From NCBI RefSeq assembly GCF_900100485.1, contig NZ_FNDH01000003.1:1-64000 (forward strand): a DNA stretch of 64,000 bases. The letters are read 5' to 3'. Origin of the DNA: Nitrosomonas sp. Nm132. Lineage in GTDB: Bacteria; Pseudomonadota; Gammaproteobacteria; Burkholderiales; Nitrosomonadaceae. The position numbers and the translations under genes were made by a program. Shown in pieces: positions 18,799 through 28,435 of this stretch; position 1 is the stretch's first letter; each line of letters begins with the position of its first letter. The notes below the pieces were generated by a model. That model was not told the DNA's origin and searched no databases. It worked only from the letters and a program-made list of their open reading frames with translations.

Positions 18799-19314
18799 CT
18801 ATATCTCTTCTATCAGAAGCTGCTCAATCAAGCGACGTAACTCTTCAGCCTCGCCAGTGCGGAAACCCCGATGGATATGCCGGACAAAGCCTTTTTTGTC
18901 GATAATATAAGTGGATGGCATGGCAATCACTCCGAAATCTTGTGCGCATTGTTTACTGGCATCGATCAAGATCGGAAAATTGACAGGACGCTTGGCAAGA
19001 AACTCTTTGGCGTCTTCAACGCTTTCATCCAAATTGATCGCGATCACTTTCAGCCCCTTGTCTTTAAACTCATGCGTGAGCTGACTCATGAAGGGAAATG
19101 ATTTGACGCAAGGAGGGCACCAGGAAGCCCAGAAATCCACATAAACCACTTCGCCTTTCATCGCTTCCCAGCCTTCAGCCAATTTCCCATCTAAAAAAGA
19201 CAACTGGCAATGCGGCGGCGGCGTATTTCCTTCCAAGTGTGCCCGCACAGGTGACACCACCGAAAGACAAAACATCAAGCTGGCTGCAAATAATAAATTG
19301 GCTTGCTTAATCAT
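18799..19314 (-). CDS. TlpA-family periplasmic thioredoxin
   Basis: The 171-residue protein has an N-terminal signal peptide (ANLLFAASLMFCLSVVSPVRA) and a TlpA/ResA-type thioredoxin fold. The fold carries VYVDFWASWCPPCVKSFPFM, the WCxxC redox site, then the cis-proline segment AMPSTYIIDKKGFV. It would reduce or oxidise Cys pairs in exported proteins. The adjacent DUF4266 CxC tail, 50 bases downstream in the same direction, is an obvious candidate substrate. The length is typical of single-domain TlpA proteins. Confidence 0.88.
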   Translation of the reverse strand: MIKQANLLFAASLMFCLSVVSPVRAHLEGNTPPPHCQLSFLDGKLAEGWEAMKGEVVYVDFWASWCPPCVKSFPFMSQLTHEFKDKGLKVIAINLDESVEDAKEFLAKRPVNFPILIDASKQCAQDFGVIAMPSTYIIDKKGFVRHIHRGFRTGEAEELRRLIEQLLIEEI

Positions 19315-19371
19315 TTTAGAAAGATATCCTATTTTAAAAAGACATCTACCTGCTCATCATTAAAACTGCGG

Positions 19372-19851
19372 TTATTCGAATTGATCGACGAAAAGATCTG
19401 TCCCGGTGTGCTCATTATTGACTGTCTTGCAGTGCCATTCGACTTCAAAATTCCGGGCGCCAGCCATGGTTTTGTTCGCCATCATAAAATATGTTCCATT
19501 CCCTCCACGCAGTGTTACCTCAGGGCTGAAATGCGCATCACCCGGCGTAGTATCGGTAATATTGATCGCTTTGCTGCCTTTAAGAAGCTGGAGGCTGACA
19601 AACATTCCGGGTACGGGGGGAGAATTATCTCTGATCTTGACAGCAAGATAATCCGCTGGCCCAACGCCGCTTTCATCAAAACAAGTTACGCGCGCCAGTG
19701 CAGTAAATGTTGCCTTGTTGCCAGCAGGATCAAGTACGGCGCCTCCGCCATGCGCGCCACAGATTGCTGCATAACCGGTCGTAACGATCATACTTGCGCT
19801 CAATAAAATTTTTCCCAGGGATTTTTGTAGAAATGGATGATGCTTAATCAT
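19372..19851 (-). CDS. Secreted protein, unknown family, possible mature N-terminal His
   Basis: I start this 159-residue protein at the ATG at 19851 because GAGGAGGAA lies just upstream; a longer frame to 19920 lacks such a site. A signal peptide (KILLSASMIVTTGYAAICGA) would leave a mature chain starting HGGGAVLDPAGNK if cut after CGA. Two later Cys (VTCFDESG and EWHCKT) could form a disulfide. I do not recognise a characterised family. The sequence looks like a small beta-sandwich periplasmic protein. It lies between the TlpA gene and another secreted protein with the same N-terminal feature. Confidence 0.65.
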   Translation of the reverse strand: MIKHHPFLQKSLGKILLSASMIVTTGYAAICGAHGGGAVLDPAGNKATFTALARVTCFDESGVGPADYLAVKIRDNSPPVPGMFVSLQLLKGSKAINITDTTPGDAHFSPEVTLRGGNGTYFMMANKTMAGARNFEVEWHCKTVNNEHTGTDLFVDQFE

Positions 19852-20055
19852 ACTTTCTTCCTCCTCTTTTCGTATATTAGACTTATTCATCAGCATGCCA
19901 TCGATACGATATGTTATCAAACTGCTCTAGATTTTCCTCAGTCCATCAGCGCTGCCATCCGTAAGCTTACCGTCTTTCAACGCTCGAAGAAACCATTAGT
20001 TTTTTCGAGGATGCGAACAGGATCCATAACCCCATTCGCAATCGTTATCTCCTAT

Positions 20056-20817
20056 TTATTCAGGCCAGACTTGCTGACCGTTGAACTTGATCGGCATATC
20101 ACGCATGATCTGTGCCGCAGAGGGCCTTACCTCGACATCGACACCGCTACCGCATGACCCAGGCAGCGGATTCTTCGTCAGGTCGCGGGTAATCGTCAGT
20201 GAAGCGGGCCCATCATCTGTAGTACTCACGCGATCATAGGGCGTCCCCAGATTATTATGAGTCCATAGATTGGCAACTGCACCTGCTTCCCCGCCGCCGT
20301 TGCGCAAGGCATCAATCCCGCTAATCTCACAAATATCTGCGATGGAAACGAAGAACTTGACGCTTTTAGCACAGGAAGTCGGCTCGATATTCGTCGCACT
20401 GACTCTAAAAGGAACAAATGCGTTCATGTGAGCCGGCATGCCCGGTCCACCGCCAGACCAGAATCCGACGACATTACCTGTCGGCCCCTGTTTCTCATCC
20501 ACAAAATCAAAGACCGCCCGTGTCTGGAGAGGCTGAACGTTAGGTCCCCAGTTTGAAACAAAATCGGTCAATGGACCACCATGAGGCTGACCCCCGACAG
20601 TAATGGAAGAATCCGTGCCATCTGGAAAAACCACTGAAGTACCAATAATTGCTTTTTCACCGCAGCCATGACCAATGGTAACATTATTGAGTATTCTAAT
20701 TCCTTCATTGAGTGTTGCTGTTTCCAAGCGGGTATGTGCCAGCGCACTCTGCCCTATGCCTGCCAGCATGGCTGCCGCTAAAGCCAGCGTTAGTGTTCTG
20801 ATTTTATTTTTTTTCAT
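20056..20817 (-). CDS. Secreted protein, unknown family, mature N-terminal His and HGCG motif
   Basis: This 253-residue exported protein has a classical signal peptide (LTLALAAAMLAGIGQSALA) whose ALA cleavage site would leave His as residue 1 (HTRLETATL). It also has GHGCGEKAIIG, further Cys (PTSCAKSV, ADICEISG, GSCGSG) and several His. A free N-terminal His is the ligand used in CopC-like, LPMO and PmoB copper sites, so copper binding is an attractive but unproven idea. GGGAG-type ribosome site. It is the first gene of the minus-strand group that runs through TlpA and DUF3570 to apbE. Confidence 0.65.
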   Translation of the reverse strand: MKKNKIRTLTLALAAAMLAGIGQSALAHTRLETATLNEGIRILNNVTIGHGCGEKAIIGTSVVFPDGTDSSITVGGQPHGGPLTDFVSNWGPNVQPLQTRAVFDFVDEKQGPTGNVVGFWSGGGPGMPAHMNAFVPFRVSATNIEPTSCAKSVKFFVSIADICEISGIDALRNGGGEAGAVANLWTHNNLGTPYDRVSTTDDGPASLTITRDLTKNPLPGSCGSGVDVEVRPSAAQIMRDMPIKFNGQQVWPE

Positions 20818-21347
20818 AATAGCTCCCTGTCTAATCTCTAAAAATGATGAATACGTGATTTATTCACGGCAACCGCCCAAAAGACCCATTCCACTTGCCC
20901 GAGATTAATTTACTAACAAAGATGAATGTAATGTGCCTGCGACCCCCATCTTCTTTTTCAAAATAAATGAATGGGTAGTCGGAAATCATTATCTGGTCTA
21001 CTCAAGCAAATAACAATGCGGCAAATTGTCGCACCTCACTCTTTCTGTTTTGGATGCGCTTACGCTCACTTCGCATTGCATTGATTAATAAATAGATATA
21101 TTCATTAACCATCATTCAGCCAGGAAAGCGAATGAATCAATGTGCGACAATTTGCCGCACTTGCAATGTCTCACTGATTAAAAAAATTATGGTTAACCCG
21201 AATATTTCATAAATTCGGGTTAATAAAGAAGTGCCAGCGGCATTGCTTACACTCATGATTTCACGAAGGAGCATTTACAGACTAAATTTGATTGGGGCGG
21301 AATTTTTTATACGGTAATGCTATAGCCCCGGGAGGGAGGCATCAATC
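20818..21347. other. Intergenic 530 bp: inverted repeat and solo MITE end, no gene
   Basis: This gap holds a perfect 18-bp inverted repeat (TGCGGCAAATTGTCGCAC at 21017-21034 and its complement at 21142-21159). It also holds a 25-bp remnant of MITE family A at 21196-21220. I see no coding frame. The promoter of the secreted-protein cluster must lie near its left end. Confidence 0.6.
21196..21220. repeat. Solo end remnant of MITE family A
   Basis: ACCCGAATATTTCATAAATT is followed at once by the outer tip of the opposite end (CGGGT), with TA on both sides (21194-21195, 21221-21222). It looks like an internally deleted copy that keeps only its tips. Confidence 0.7.
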
Positions 21348-23018
21348 TCACTTATTTTTCTGCAGCATTTCGGCGGCATGCTTGCGCGTCGTGGCAGTAA
21401 TATTCACCCCTCCCAACATACGCGCGATTTCCTCGACCCGTTCCTGCTCATTCAGTGAGTGGATAGAACTCAATACCGCTTTGTCAGCAGCGGGTTCGGC
21501 TGTTTTAAACACCTGCCAATGCTGATCGCCCATCGAGGCAACCTGGGGCAAATGGGTAATACAGAGCACTTGGCGCGTTTTACCTAACTGCTTGAGGAGT
21601 TTGCCGACAATTTCAGCGACCCGCCCCCCAATTCCTGCATCCACTTCATCAAATATCAGGGTGGGTGCAGTGCCTACCTGACTGGTAATCACCTGTATCG
21701 CAAGACTGATACGTGACAATTCCCCCCCGGAGGCAATTTTTGCCAGTGGACGTGGGGGCAGCCCCCCATGGGTTGAAACCTGAAATTCGATTTGCTCGCG
21801 CCCATGGGCATTGCCGTGGTTAAATGGCGTCAGCACGATATCAAAACAGCCCCCTGACATGGCCAGCGTTTGCATCGCTCTAGTAACCTGACATGCCAGC
21901 GTTTCAGCCGCTTTTCGTCGCGCGATGCTCAGTGTATTGGCAAGCTCGTCGTAGGTTGTCTGTGCCGATGACACTGCTGCGGCAAGACTGCTTCCGTCGG
22001 CATTTCCTCCAAGCTCCTGCAAGCGTTGCATGGTTCGCTGCAATAAATCAGGTATCTCTTCTGGAGGAACATGATATTTTCTAGCCAGAGTGTGGATGGC
22101 GGCCATCCTCTCTTCGGCGATATGCAGGCTTTGCGGATCCAGATCCAGACTCTGCTGATAGTGCTTCAATTCATAGACTGCCTCCTGCAACTGAACCTGG
22201 GTAGTTTCTAATAAATCATAAGGAGACTTGAGATGACTGTCATAATCAAGCAAATGACGCAAGCGAGCGAGCACAGCATGAAGTTGCCCCAGCGTAGCTG
22301 ATTCACTCTCTGACAATATTTCCAGGCTTGATTCGGCGGCTTCCAGCAAATTTGCCGTATGAGACAAGCGACTATAATCAGCTTGTAAGGTTTGCCACGC
22401 TTCAAGTGAGAAATTCAGTGCAGAAAGCTCCTGAAGTTGCCATTCCAGTTGTTCGCGCTCCTGTAAGAAGTGAGCTGCATCCTGTTCCCACGCCAAACGT
22501 TGCTGATGTAATTGCTGCCAATGCTGATAAGCTGTTGCCACCGCCTTGGCTAACTCGCTGTTGCCTGCATAGCCATCCAGCAAATCACGCTGCATTTCAC
22601 CCCGTAACAAAGACTGGTGCGCATGCTGTCCATGAATATCGACGAGCTGTTCACCGGCGGCACGAAGTTGCTGCAAAGTGACGGAACAGCCATTGATATA
22701 GCTTCGTGAACGCCCATTAACATCCAAGATGCGGCGAAGTAAGCAAATGCCGGGATCAGCTTGCAGATCCTTTTCTCGCAACCAATCCTGCATACCAGGA
22801 ATAGGATTGATATCAAACTCGGCAATGATTTCTGCGCGCTCACAGCCATGACGTATCTGACCTACCTCACCACGCTCTCCCAATACGAGCATCAATGCGT
22901 CAATCAGAATCGATTTTCCTGCACCCGTTTCACCGGTCAAGACGGTAAAACCCGGCTTGAACGTTAATTCAGCCCAGTCAACAATCACAAAATCACGAAT
23001 GGTCAAATGAACCAGCAT
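21348..23018 (-). CDS. recN: DNA repair ATPase RecN
   Basis: The 556-residue SMC-like protein has Walker A GETGAGKS (about residue 32) in the RecN-type N-terminus MLVHLTIRDFVIVD. Long coiled-coil arms follow over residues about 150-370. The C-terminal signature is LASGGELSRISLAI, Walker B is LIFDEVDAGIGG, and ITHLPQVASMG follows. It acts early in double-strand break repair. I start at the ATG at 23018 because the frame extends only to a TTG. The gene follows nadK by nine bases, a common proteobacterial arrangement. No LexA box is visible in the short junction. Confidence 0.93.
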   Translation of the reverse strand: MLVHLTIRDFVIVDWAELTFKPGFTVLTGETGAGKSILIDALMLVLGERGEVGQIRHGCERAEIIAEFDINPIPGMQDWLREKDLQADPGICLLRRILDVNGRSRSYINGCSVTLQQLRAAGEQLVDIHGQHAHQSLLRGEMQRDLLDGYAGNSELAKAVATAYQHWQQLHQQRLAWEQDAAHFLQEREQLEWQLQELSALNFSLEAWQTLQADYSRLSHTANLLEAAESSLEILSESESATLGQLHAVLARLRHLLDYDSHLKSPYDLLETTQVQLQEAVYELKHYQQSLDLDPQSLHIAEERMAAIHTLARKYHVPPEEIPDLLQRTMQRLQELGGNADGSSLAAAVSSAQTTYDELANTLSIARRKAAETLACQVTRAMQTLAMSGGCFDIVLTPFNHGNAHGREQIEFQVSTHGGLPPRPLAKIASGGELSRISLAIQVITSQVGTAPTLIFDEVDAGIGGRVAEIVGKLLKQLGKTRQVLCITHLPQVASMGDQHWQVFKTAEPAADKAVLSSIHSLNEQERVEEIARMLGGVNITATTRKHAAEMLQKNK

Positions 23019-23027
23019 GCCAGTCAA

Positions 23028-23912
23028 TTAGTAATTTTTCTGAGGAATTTCACTCCAACCCAGCTTCTCCCGTAGCATGCGATAATAACTATGATTGACT
23101 GCATGCAACAACTTGACTGTCTCGGAAAAACGCCGCACGATAATTTTGTCATGCCCTCCCAAATCAAACCAGGAATGACTATCCGCATAAATTTTCGTTT
23201 CAGTCGTATTCAGCACTTTGATTTCGATGAGTGCATCCGGCTCAACCACGATAGGACGATTGCTCAAGGTATGAGGACATACTGGAACCAGTTCAATCAA
23301 ATCAAGGCCAGGATGTAAAATCGGCCCTCCTGAAGAAAGTGCATAGGCTGTTGAGCCTGTAGGCGTGGCCACAATCAAGCCATCAGAGCGTAAAGTGTAG
23401 ACATATTCATCATTGATGCGCACCTCAAACTCAATCATACCGGTACTGATACCCCGGTGAACGACCACATCGTTAAATGCTAACGCCCTGAACACACTCA
23501 CCTCATTCCGTAATACTTCCGCAGACAGCAGTGTCCGTTTTTCCATTACAAAGTGTCCATCCAGCATGGCGCCAAGCGTTTCCACCATGGTATCAACCGT
23601 CAAATCGGTCAGAAAACCGAGCCGTCCTTGATTGACTCCAACCAGAGGCACATTAAATGGCGCAAGAATTCGTGCAATATTCAGCATGGTGCCATCTCCT
23701 CCCAACACCACGGCAAGGTCAGCCTGCGCACCAATTTCTTCTAGTGTCAGCACGGGATAGTCAATCTTTCCGATATGCGATGCAGTCAACTGGTCAAGCG
23801 CCACTTCGAAATTACGACTGGCCAGATACTGCGCCAGACTCAATAATGGAGTCAGAATATCTGGATTTTTATGCTTACCGATCAATGCAATTTTGTTGAA
23901 AAATGCGCCCAT
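23028..23912 (-). CDS. nadK: NAD kinase
   Basis: Phosphorylates NAD to NADP. I start at the ATG at 23912 (MGAFFNKIALIGKHK), giving 294 residues, the usual length. A longer open frame upstream is hydrophobic and unlike the family. Motifs are VVLGGDGTMLNIARIL (GGDGT), the NQGRLGFLTD segment, and the NDVVVHRG and TPTGSTAYALSSGGPIL ATP/NAD-binding loops. It is followed by recN and is divergent from hrcA, leaving about 210 bases for two promoters. Confidence 0.93.
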   Translation of the reverse strand: MGAFFNKIALIGKHKNPDILTPLLSLAQYLASRNFEVALDQLTASHIGKIDYPVLTLEEIGAQADLAVVLGGDGTMLNIARILAPFNVPLVGVNQGRLGFLTDLTVDTMVETLGAMLDGHFVMEKRTLLSAEVLRNEVSVFRALAFNDVVVHRGISTGMIEFEVRINDEYVYTLRSDGLIVATPTGSTAYALSSGGPILHPGLDLIELVPVCPHTLSNRPIVVEPDALIEIKVLNTTETKIYADSHSWFDLGGHDKIIVRRFSETVKLLHAVNHSYYRMLREKLGWSEIPQKNY

Positions 23913-24122
23913 TAAAACCAATCTATATTTGAGATATCCAATTATCTTTGGAAAACTTATGAATATTAACGCAGCATATCTGAAAGGTAAAAATATTGTT
24001 AAAACAATCTTTAGAAAAATATGAAAAGATCGGTAAAACCATTTCTCTCCCAGATTAAAATAAGCAGAATTTTTACCCCAGAACATACTCGCCAGTAAGG
24101 CTGAATCGTGTAGAATAAACAG

Positions 24123-25145
24123 ATGCTTAACGAACGTGCAAAAATCTTGCTGAAGACACTGGTTGAACGGTATATCCATGAGGGTGAGCCGGTGGGATCG
24201 CGTTTACTTTCTAAATTCTCCAGGCTGGATCTCAGCCCCGCCACGATCCGCAATGTCATGGTTGATCTTGAGGAAATGGGTTATGTCACGAGCCCCCATA
24301 CCTCAGCCGGAAGAATACCGACTGCACTGGGTTACCGCTTTTTTGTCGATAGCTTGTTGATAGTTCAATCTCTGGATAGTAAAGAAGTGTCTCACCTGGA
24401 ACACCAGATGCATCCCGATAATCCGTCACGGCTCATCAATGTTGCTTCGCAACTGCTCTCCGAATTGACGCAATTTGCAGGAGTCGTCATTACGCCTAAA
24501 CGATCAGGCGGCGCCGTATTTCGTTATATAGAGTTTATGGCTTTGTCTGAAAAGCGCATTCTGCTTATTATGGTGACGCCGGAAGGCGATGTGCAGAACC
24601 GGATCATTTTCACTGATGTAACTTACAGTCAGTCAGATTTGATCGAGGCGGGCAATTTTCTCAATCAACATTATGCAGGCTGTACACTGGAAGAAATTCG
24701 CGGCCGTCTGCAAGTAGAATTGAAACAATTGCGTCATGACATGACGAGCCTCATGAATACAGCGATCGAGCTTAGCAGTGATGTCATCCGGGAAAGCAGT
24801 GAAGCCGTCGTGCTGGCAGGAGAACATAAACTTCTTGATGTTAAGGATCTCTCTGACAATCTGGTTAATTTAAAAAAATTATTTGAATTATTTGAACGTA
24901 AGACCAAATTATTAAAGCTAATGGAATTGAGCCGCCAGGCGCATGGTGTGAAAATTTTCATTGGCGGAGAATCGGATGTCGCCGCATTGGATGAAGTGAG
25001 TGTGGTGACAGCCCCTTATGAAATTGAAGGAGAAGTGGTAGGCACTGTCGGCGTCATTGGCCCGAGGCGCATGGCTTATGAGCGTGTGATTCCGATCGTG
25101 GACATTACAGCCAGGCTTCTTACGAGTGGATTGTCGCGAAATTGA
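24123..25145 (+). CDS. hrcA: Heat-shock repressor HrcA
   Basis: The 340-residue protein has an N-terminal winged helix (RAKILLKTLVERYIHEGEPVGSRLL, then LSPATIRNVMVDLEEMGYV and the SAGRIPT hinge). The C-terminal end is TVGVIGPRRMAYERVIPIVD. HrcA represses groE and dnaK operons by binding CIRCE (TTAGCACTC-N9-GAGTGCTAA). I found no CIRCE near this gene, and no dnaK, dnaJ or grpE neighbour is in the window, so its targets lie elsewhere. hemH follows 40 bases downstream on the same strand. Confidence 0.93.
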   Translation: MLNERAKILLKTLVERYIHEGEPVGSRLLSKFSRLDLSPATIRNVMVDLEEMGYVTSPHTSAGRIPTALGYRFFVDSLLIVQSLDSKEVSHLEHQMHPDNPSRLINVASQLLSELTQFAGVVITPKRSGGAVFRYIEFMALSEKRILLIMVTPEGDVQNRIIFTDVTYSQSDLIEAGNFLNQHYAGCTLEEIRGRLQVELKQLRHDMTSLMNTAIELSSDVIRESSEAVVLAGEHKLLDVKDLSDNLVNLKKLFELFERKTKLLKLMELSRQAHGVKIFIGGESDVAALDEVSVVTAPYEIEGEVVGTVGVIGPRRMAYERVIPIVDITARLLTSGLSRN

Positions 25146-25185
25146 TTAACCATTCATATCCATATGTTTAAGCAGATATAGTACT

Positions 25186-26277
25186 ATGCCCATGTTACCT
25201 GAACCCGCCTATCAACACGGAACTCTGAATAAAATCGGTGTGTTGCTGATTAATCTGGGAACACCTGATGCGCCTACTGCAAAAGCACTGAGGTCTTATC
25301 TGAAGCAGTTTCTCAGCGATCCACGGGTCATAGAAGCGCCGCGCTGGATCTGGTGGTTTATCTTGAATGGCATCATCCTTAACACGCGCCCCAGAAAATC
25401 AGCTGAAAAATACGCACAAATCTGGATGCCAGAGGGCTCTCCGTTAAGAGTCCATACTGAACGCCAAGCCAAATTACTGGCGCGCGCCTTGGAAGATCGC
25501 ATTAAGCCCGCTCCTATTGTTGAATATGCCATGATTATTGGCAATCCCTCTATTGCAGATATAGTACGACGCATGAAAGAGCGCGGCTGTGACCATATTC
25601 TGGCATTTCCGCTTTTTCCTCAATATGCTGCTAGTAGCAGTGGCTCAGCGATGGATAGTCTTTTCTCGGAATTGAAAAAGATGCGCAATATTCCTGCTAT
25701 TCGCACGGTTAAGCATTTTCATGCTGATCCAGGCTATATTGCCGCAATGACACAAAATGTCCGCGATTATTGGGCCGTGCATGGCAAGCCTGACAAACTC
25801 ATCATCAGTTTTCACGGGGTACCGCGCAAAACGCTCGACAAGGGCGATCCTTATCACTGCGAATGCCAGAAAACCGGCAGACTACTGGCGGAGGCGCTAG
25901 AGCTGGATGCAGAGCAATATCAAGTGTGTTTTCAGTCACGTTTTGGCAACGCGAAATGGCTGACACCTTATACCACGGTGGTCCTGAAGGAATTGGGCAA
26001 ACTCAAAACACAGCGAGTGGATGTTGTTTGCCCTGGTTTTGTTTCAGATTGCCTTGAGACCTTGGAAGAAATCGCCATTGAAGGAAAAAAAACTTTCATC
26101 GAAGCGGGTGGACAGGAATTTCATTTCATTCCATGCCTCAATGAGCATCAAGACTGGATCAAAGCATTGAGCGATATGACCTACTCCCACCTGCAGGGAT
26201 GGTTAGGTTTAGAGCCCTCCGAAGAAGAAGCGGAGCAATCCCAAAAACTAGCGCTTGAAATGGGCGCGATTGAATAA
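25186..26277 (+). CDS. hemH: Ferrochelatase
   Basis: Inserts Fe(II) into protoporphyrin IX, the last step of haem synthesis. The 363-residue protein has [14 protein letters not shown] at the start, [10 protein letters not shown], the [16 protein letters not shown] block, and [19 protein letters not shown] with the catalytic His. [15 protein letters not shown] and [16 protein letters not shown] follow. A short acidic tail ([11 protein letters not shown]) is extra. It probably shares a transcript with hrcA and converges on dapE. The family-B palindrome at 26336-26409 lies in the junction. Confidence 0.95.
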   Translation: MPMLPEPAYQHGTLNKIGVLLINLGTPDAPTAKALRSYLKQFLSDPRVIEAPRWIWWFILNGIILNTRPRKSAEKYAQIWMPEGSPLRVHTERQAKLLARALEDRIKPAPIVEYAMIIGNPSIADIVRRMKERGCDHILAFPLFPQYAASSSGSAMDSLFSELKKMRNIPAIRTVKHFHADPGYIAAMTQNVRDYWAVHGKPDKLIISFHGVPRKTLDKGDPYHCECQKTGRLLAEALELDAEQYQVCFQSRFGNAKWLTPYTTVVLKELGKLKTQRVDVVCPGFVSDCLETLEEIAIEGKKTFIEAGGQEFHFIPCLNEHQDWIKALSDMTYSHLQGWLGLEPSEEEAEQSQKLALEMGAIE

Positions 26278-26335
26278 TCCGCTGCTGATAAGCAGAATAG
26301 CCGATTGCCTCCTTCTATCATCTATACTCATCACA

Positions 26336-26409
26336 CTTCAAAATTCGGTTTTTATCATCCCTCATCCGACCTGCTCCCAGCGGAAGAAGGCATAGCCCGA
26401 GTTTTGAAG
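26336..26409. repeat. Palindromic repeat family B, copy 2
   Basis: The left end CTTCAAAATTCGG pairs with the right end CCGAGTTTTGAAG (one mismatch), with a TGCTCCCAGCGGAAGAAGG centre. It sits between the convergent 3' ends of hemH and dapE, where it could end both transcripts. Confidence 0.7.
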
Positions 26410-26426
26410 CGTGCTAATCAGTGCTA

Positions 26427-27584
<1,158 letters not shown>

Positions 27585-27652
27585 TTATAGAATTTAAAAA
27601 GACGCGCAATCAATCAATCTGGCTGGTTCATACGCATTTTGCTGAACCTATT

Positions 27653-28435
27653 TTAAGGGCCAGCCAGCAGGCTCTGTAAGGCATTTTGGCCACGTTCGCC
27701 GAGAAAGAAGTCCTTGATAAAAGGGTGATCAATTTTGATGATATCGGGTAACTTACCTAATGCAACGAGGCGCCGATCGGCTAAGACAGCGATCCGTGTA
27801 GATATAGCAGCCAACGTATCCAGGTCATGAGTGACCATAACGATCGTTAGCGTAAATTCCTTACGTAACGCCTGGATAAGTTTGACAAAACTTTCGCTCA
27901 GCGCTGGATCCAGTCCAGCGGTAGGCTCGTCCAGGAACAGCAGCTCGGGATCCAGCGCAAGCGCCCGCGCTAATGCAACGCGCTTGATCATGCCCCCAGA
28001 AAGTTCTGCAGGCATTTTGTTGGCATGCTGCACCCCCACATCAACCATATCAAGTTTTAACATTACCATATCGCGAATCATCTCTTCATCCAGGCAATGT
28101 AGCTCGCGCATCGGCAATGCAATATTGTCAAATACAGTGAGCGCACTAAAAAGTGCGCCTTGCTGAAACAAAACCCCTGAGCGATTACGCAAACTTCTCA
28201 ACAAATCAAGATCACAATCATATCTTGTGTAGCCAAACATTTTCACATTACCTTGTGCCGGTGTCTCCAAACCTAACATCTGGCGCAGCAAGGTTGTTTT
28301 ACCACTGCCCGACCCCCCCACCAATGCCAGCACTTCTCCCTTATAGACGCTTAAGTTAATGTTTTCATGGATAACATGACTATCAAAGCGTGTATATAGG
28401 CCTTCTATCTCTATAATACGATCGTCGCTAATCAT
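27653..28435 (-). CDS. MlaF-like ABC ATPase
   Basis: The 260-residue ATPase has Walker A GGSGSGKTTLL, signature LSGGMIKRVALARALALD, Walker B LLFLDEPTAGLDP and switch MVTHDLDTL. The SGGMIKRVALARA form and the FQQGALFSALTVFDNI Q-loop are characteristic of the MlaF/Mkl branch that drives phospholipid or sterol movement between the two membranes. The start codon overlaps the stop of the permease gene by one base (TAATG), so the two are coupled. Confidence 0.9.
   Translation of the reverse strand: MISDDRIIEIEGLYTRFDSHVIHENINLSVYKGEVLALVGGSGSGKTTLLRQMLGLETPAQGNVKMFGYTRYDCDLDLLRSLRNRSGVLFQQGALFSALTVFDNIALPMRELHCLDEEMIRDMVMLKLDMVDVGVQHANKMPAELSGGMIKRVALARALALDPELLFLDEPTAGLDPALSESFVKLIQALRKEFTLTIVMVTHDLDTLAAISTRIAVLADRRLVALGKLPDIIKIDHPFIKDFFLGERGQNALQSLLAGP

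Noticed and set aside
23913-24122. CIRCE operator near hrcA
   Set aside because: No TTAGCACTC-N9-GAGTGCTAA was found; hrcA does not appear to be CIRCE-controlled here.
23913-24179. N-terminal extension of NAD kinase by 89 residues
   Set aside because: The extension is hydrophobic and low-GC, overlaps the divergent hrcA start, and the internal ATG gives the normal family length.
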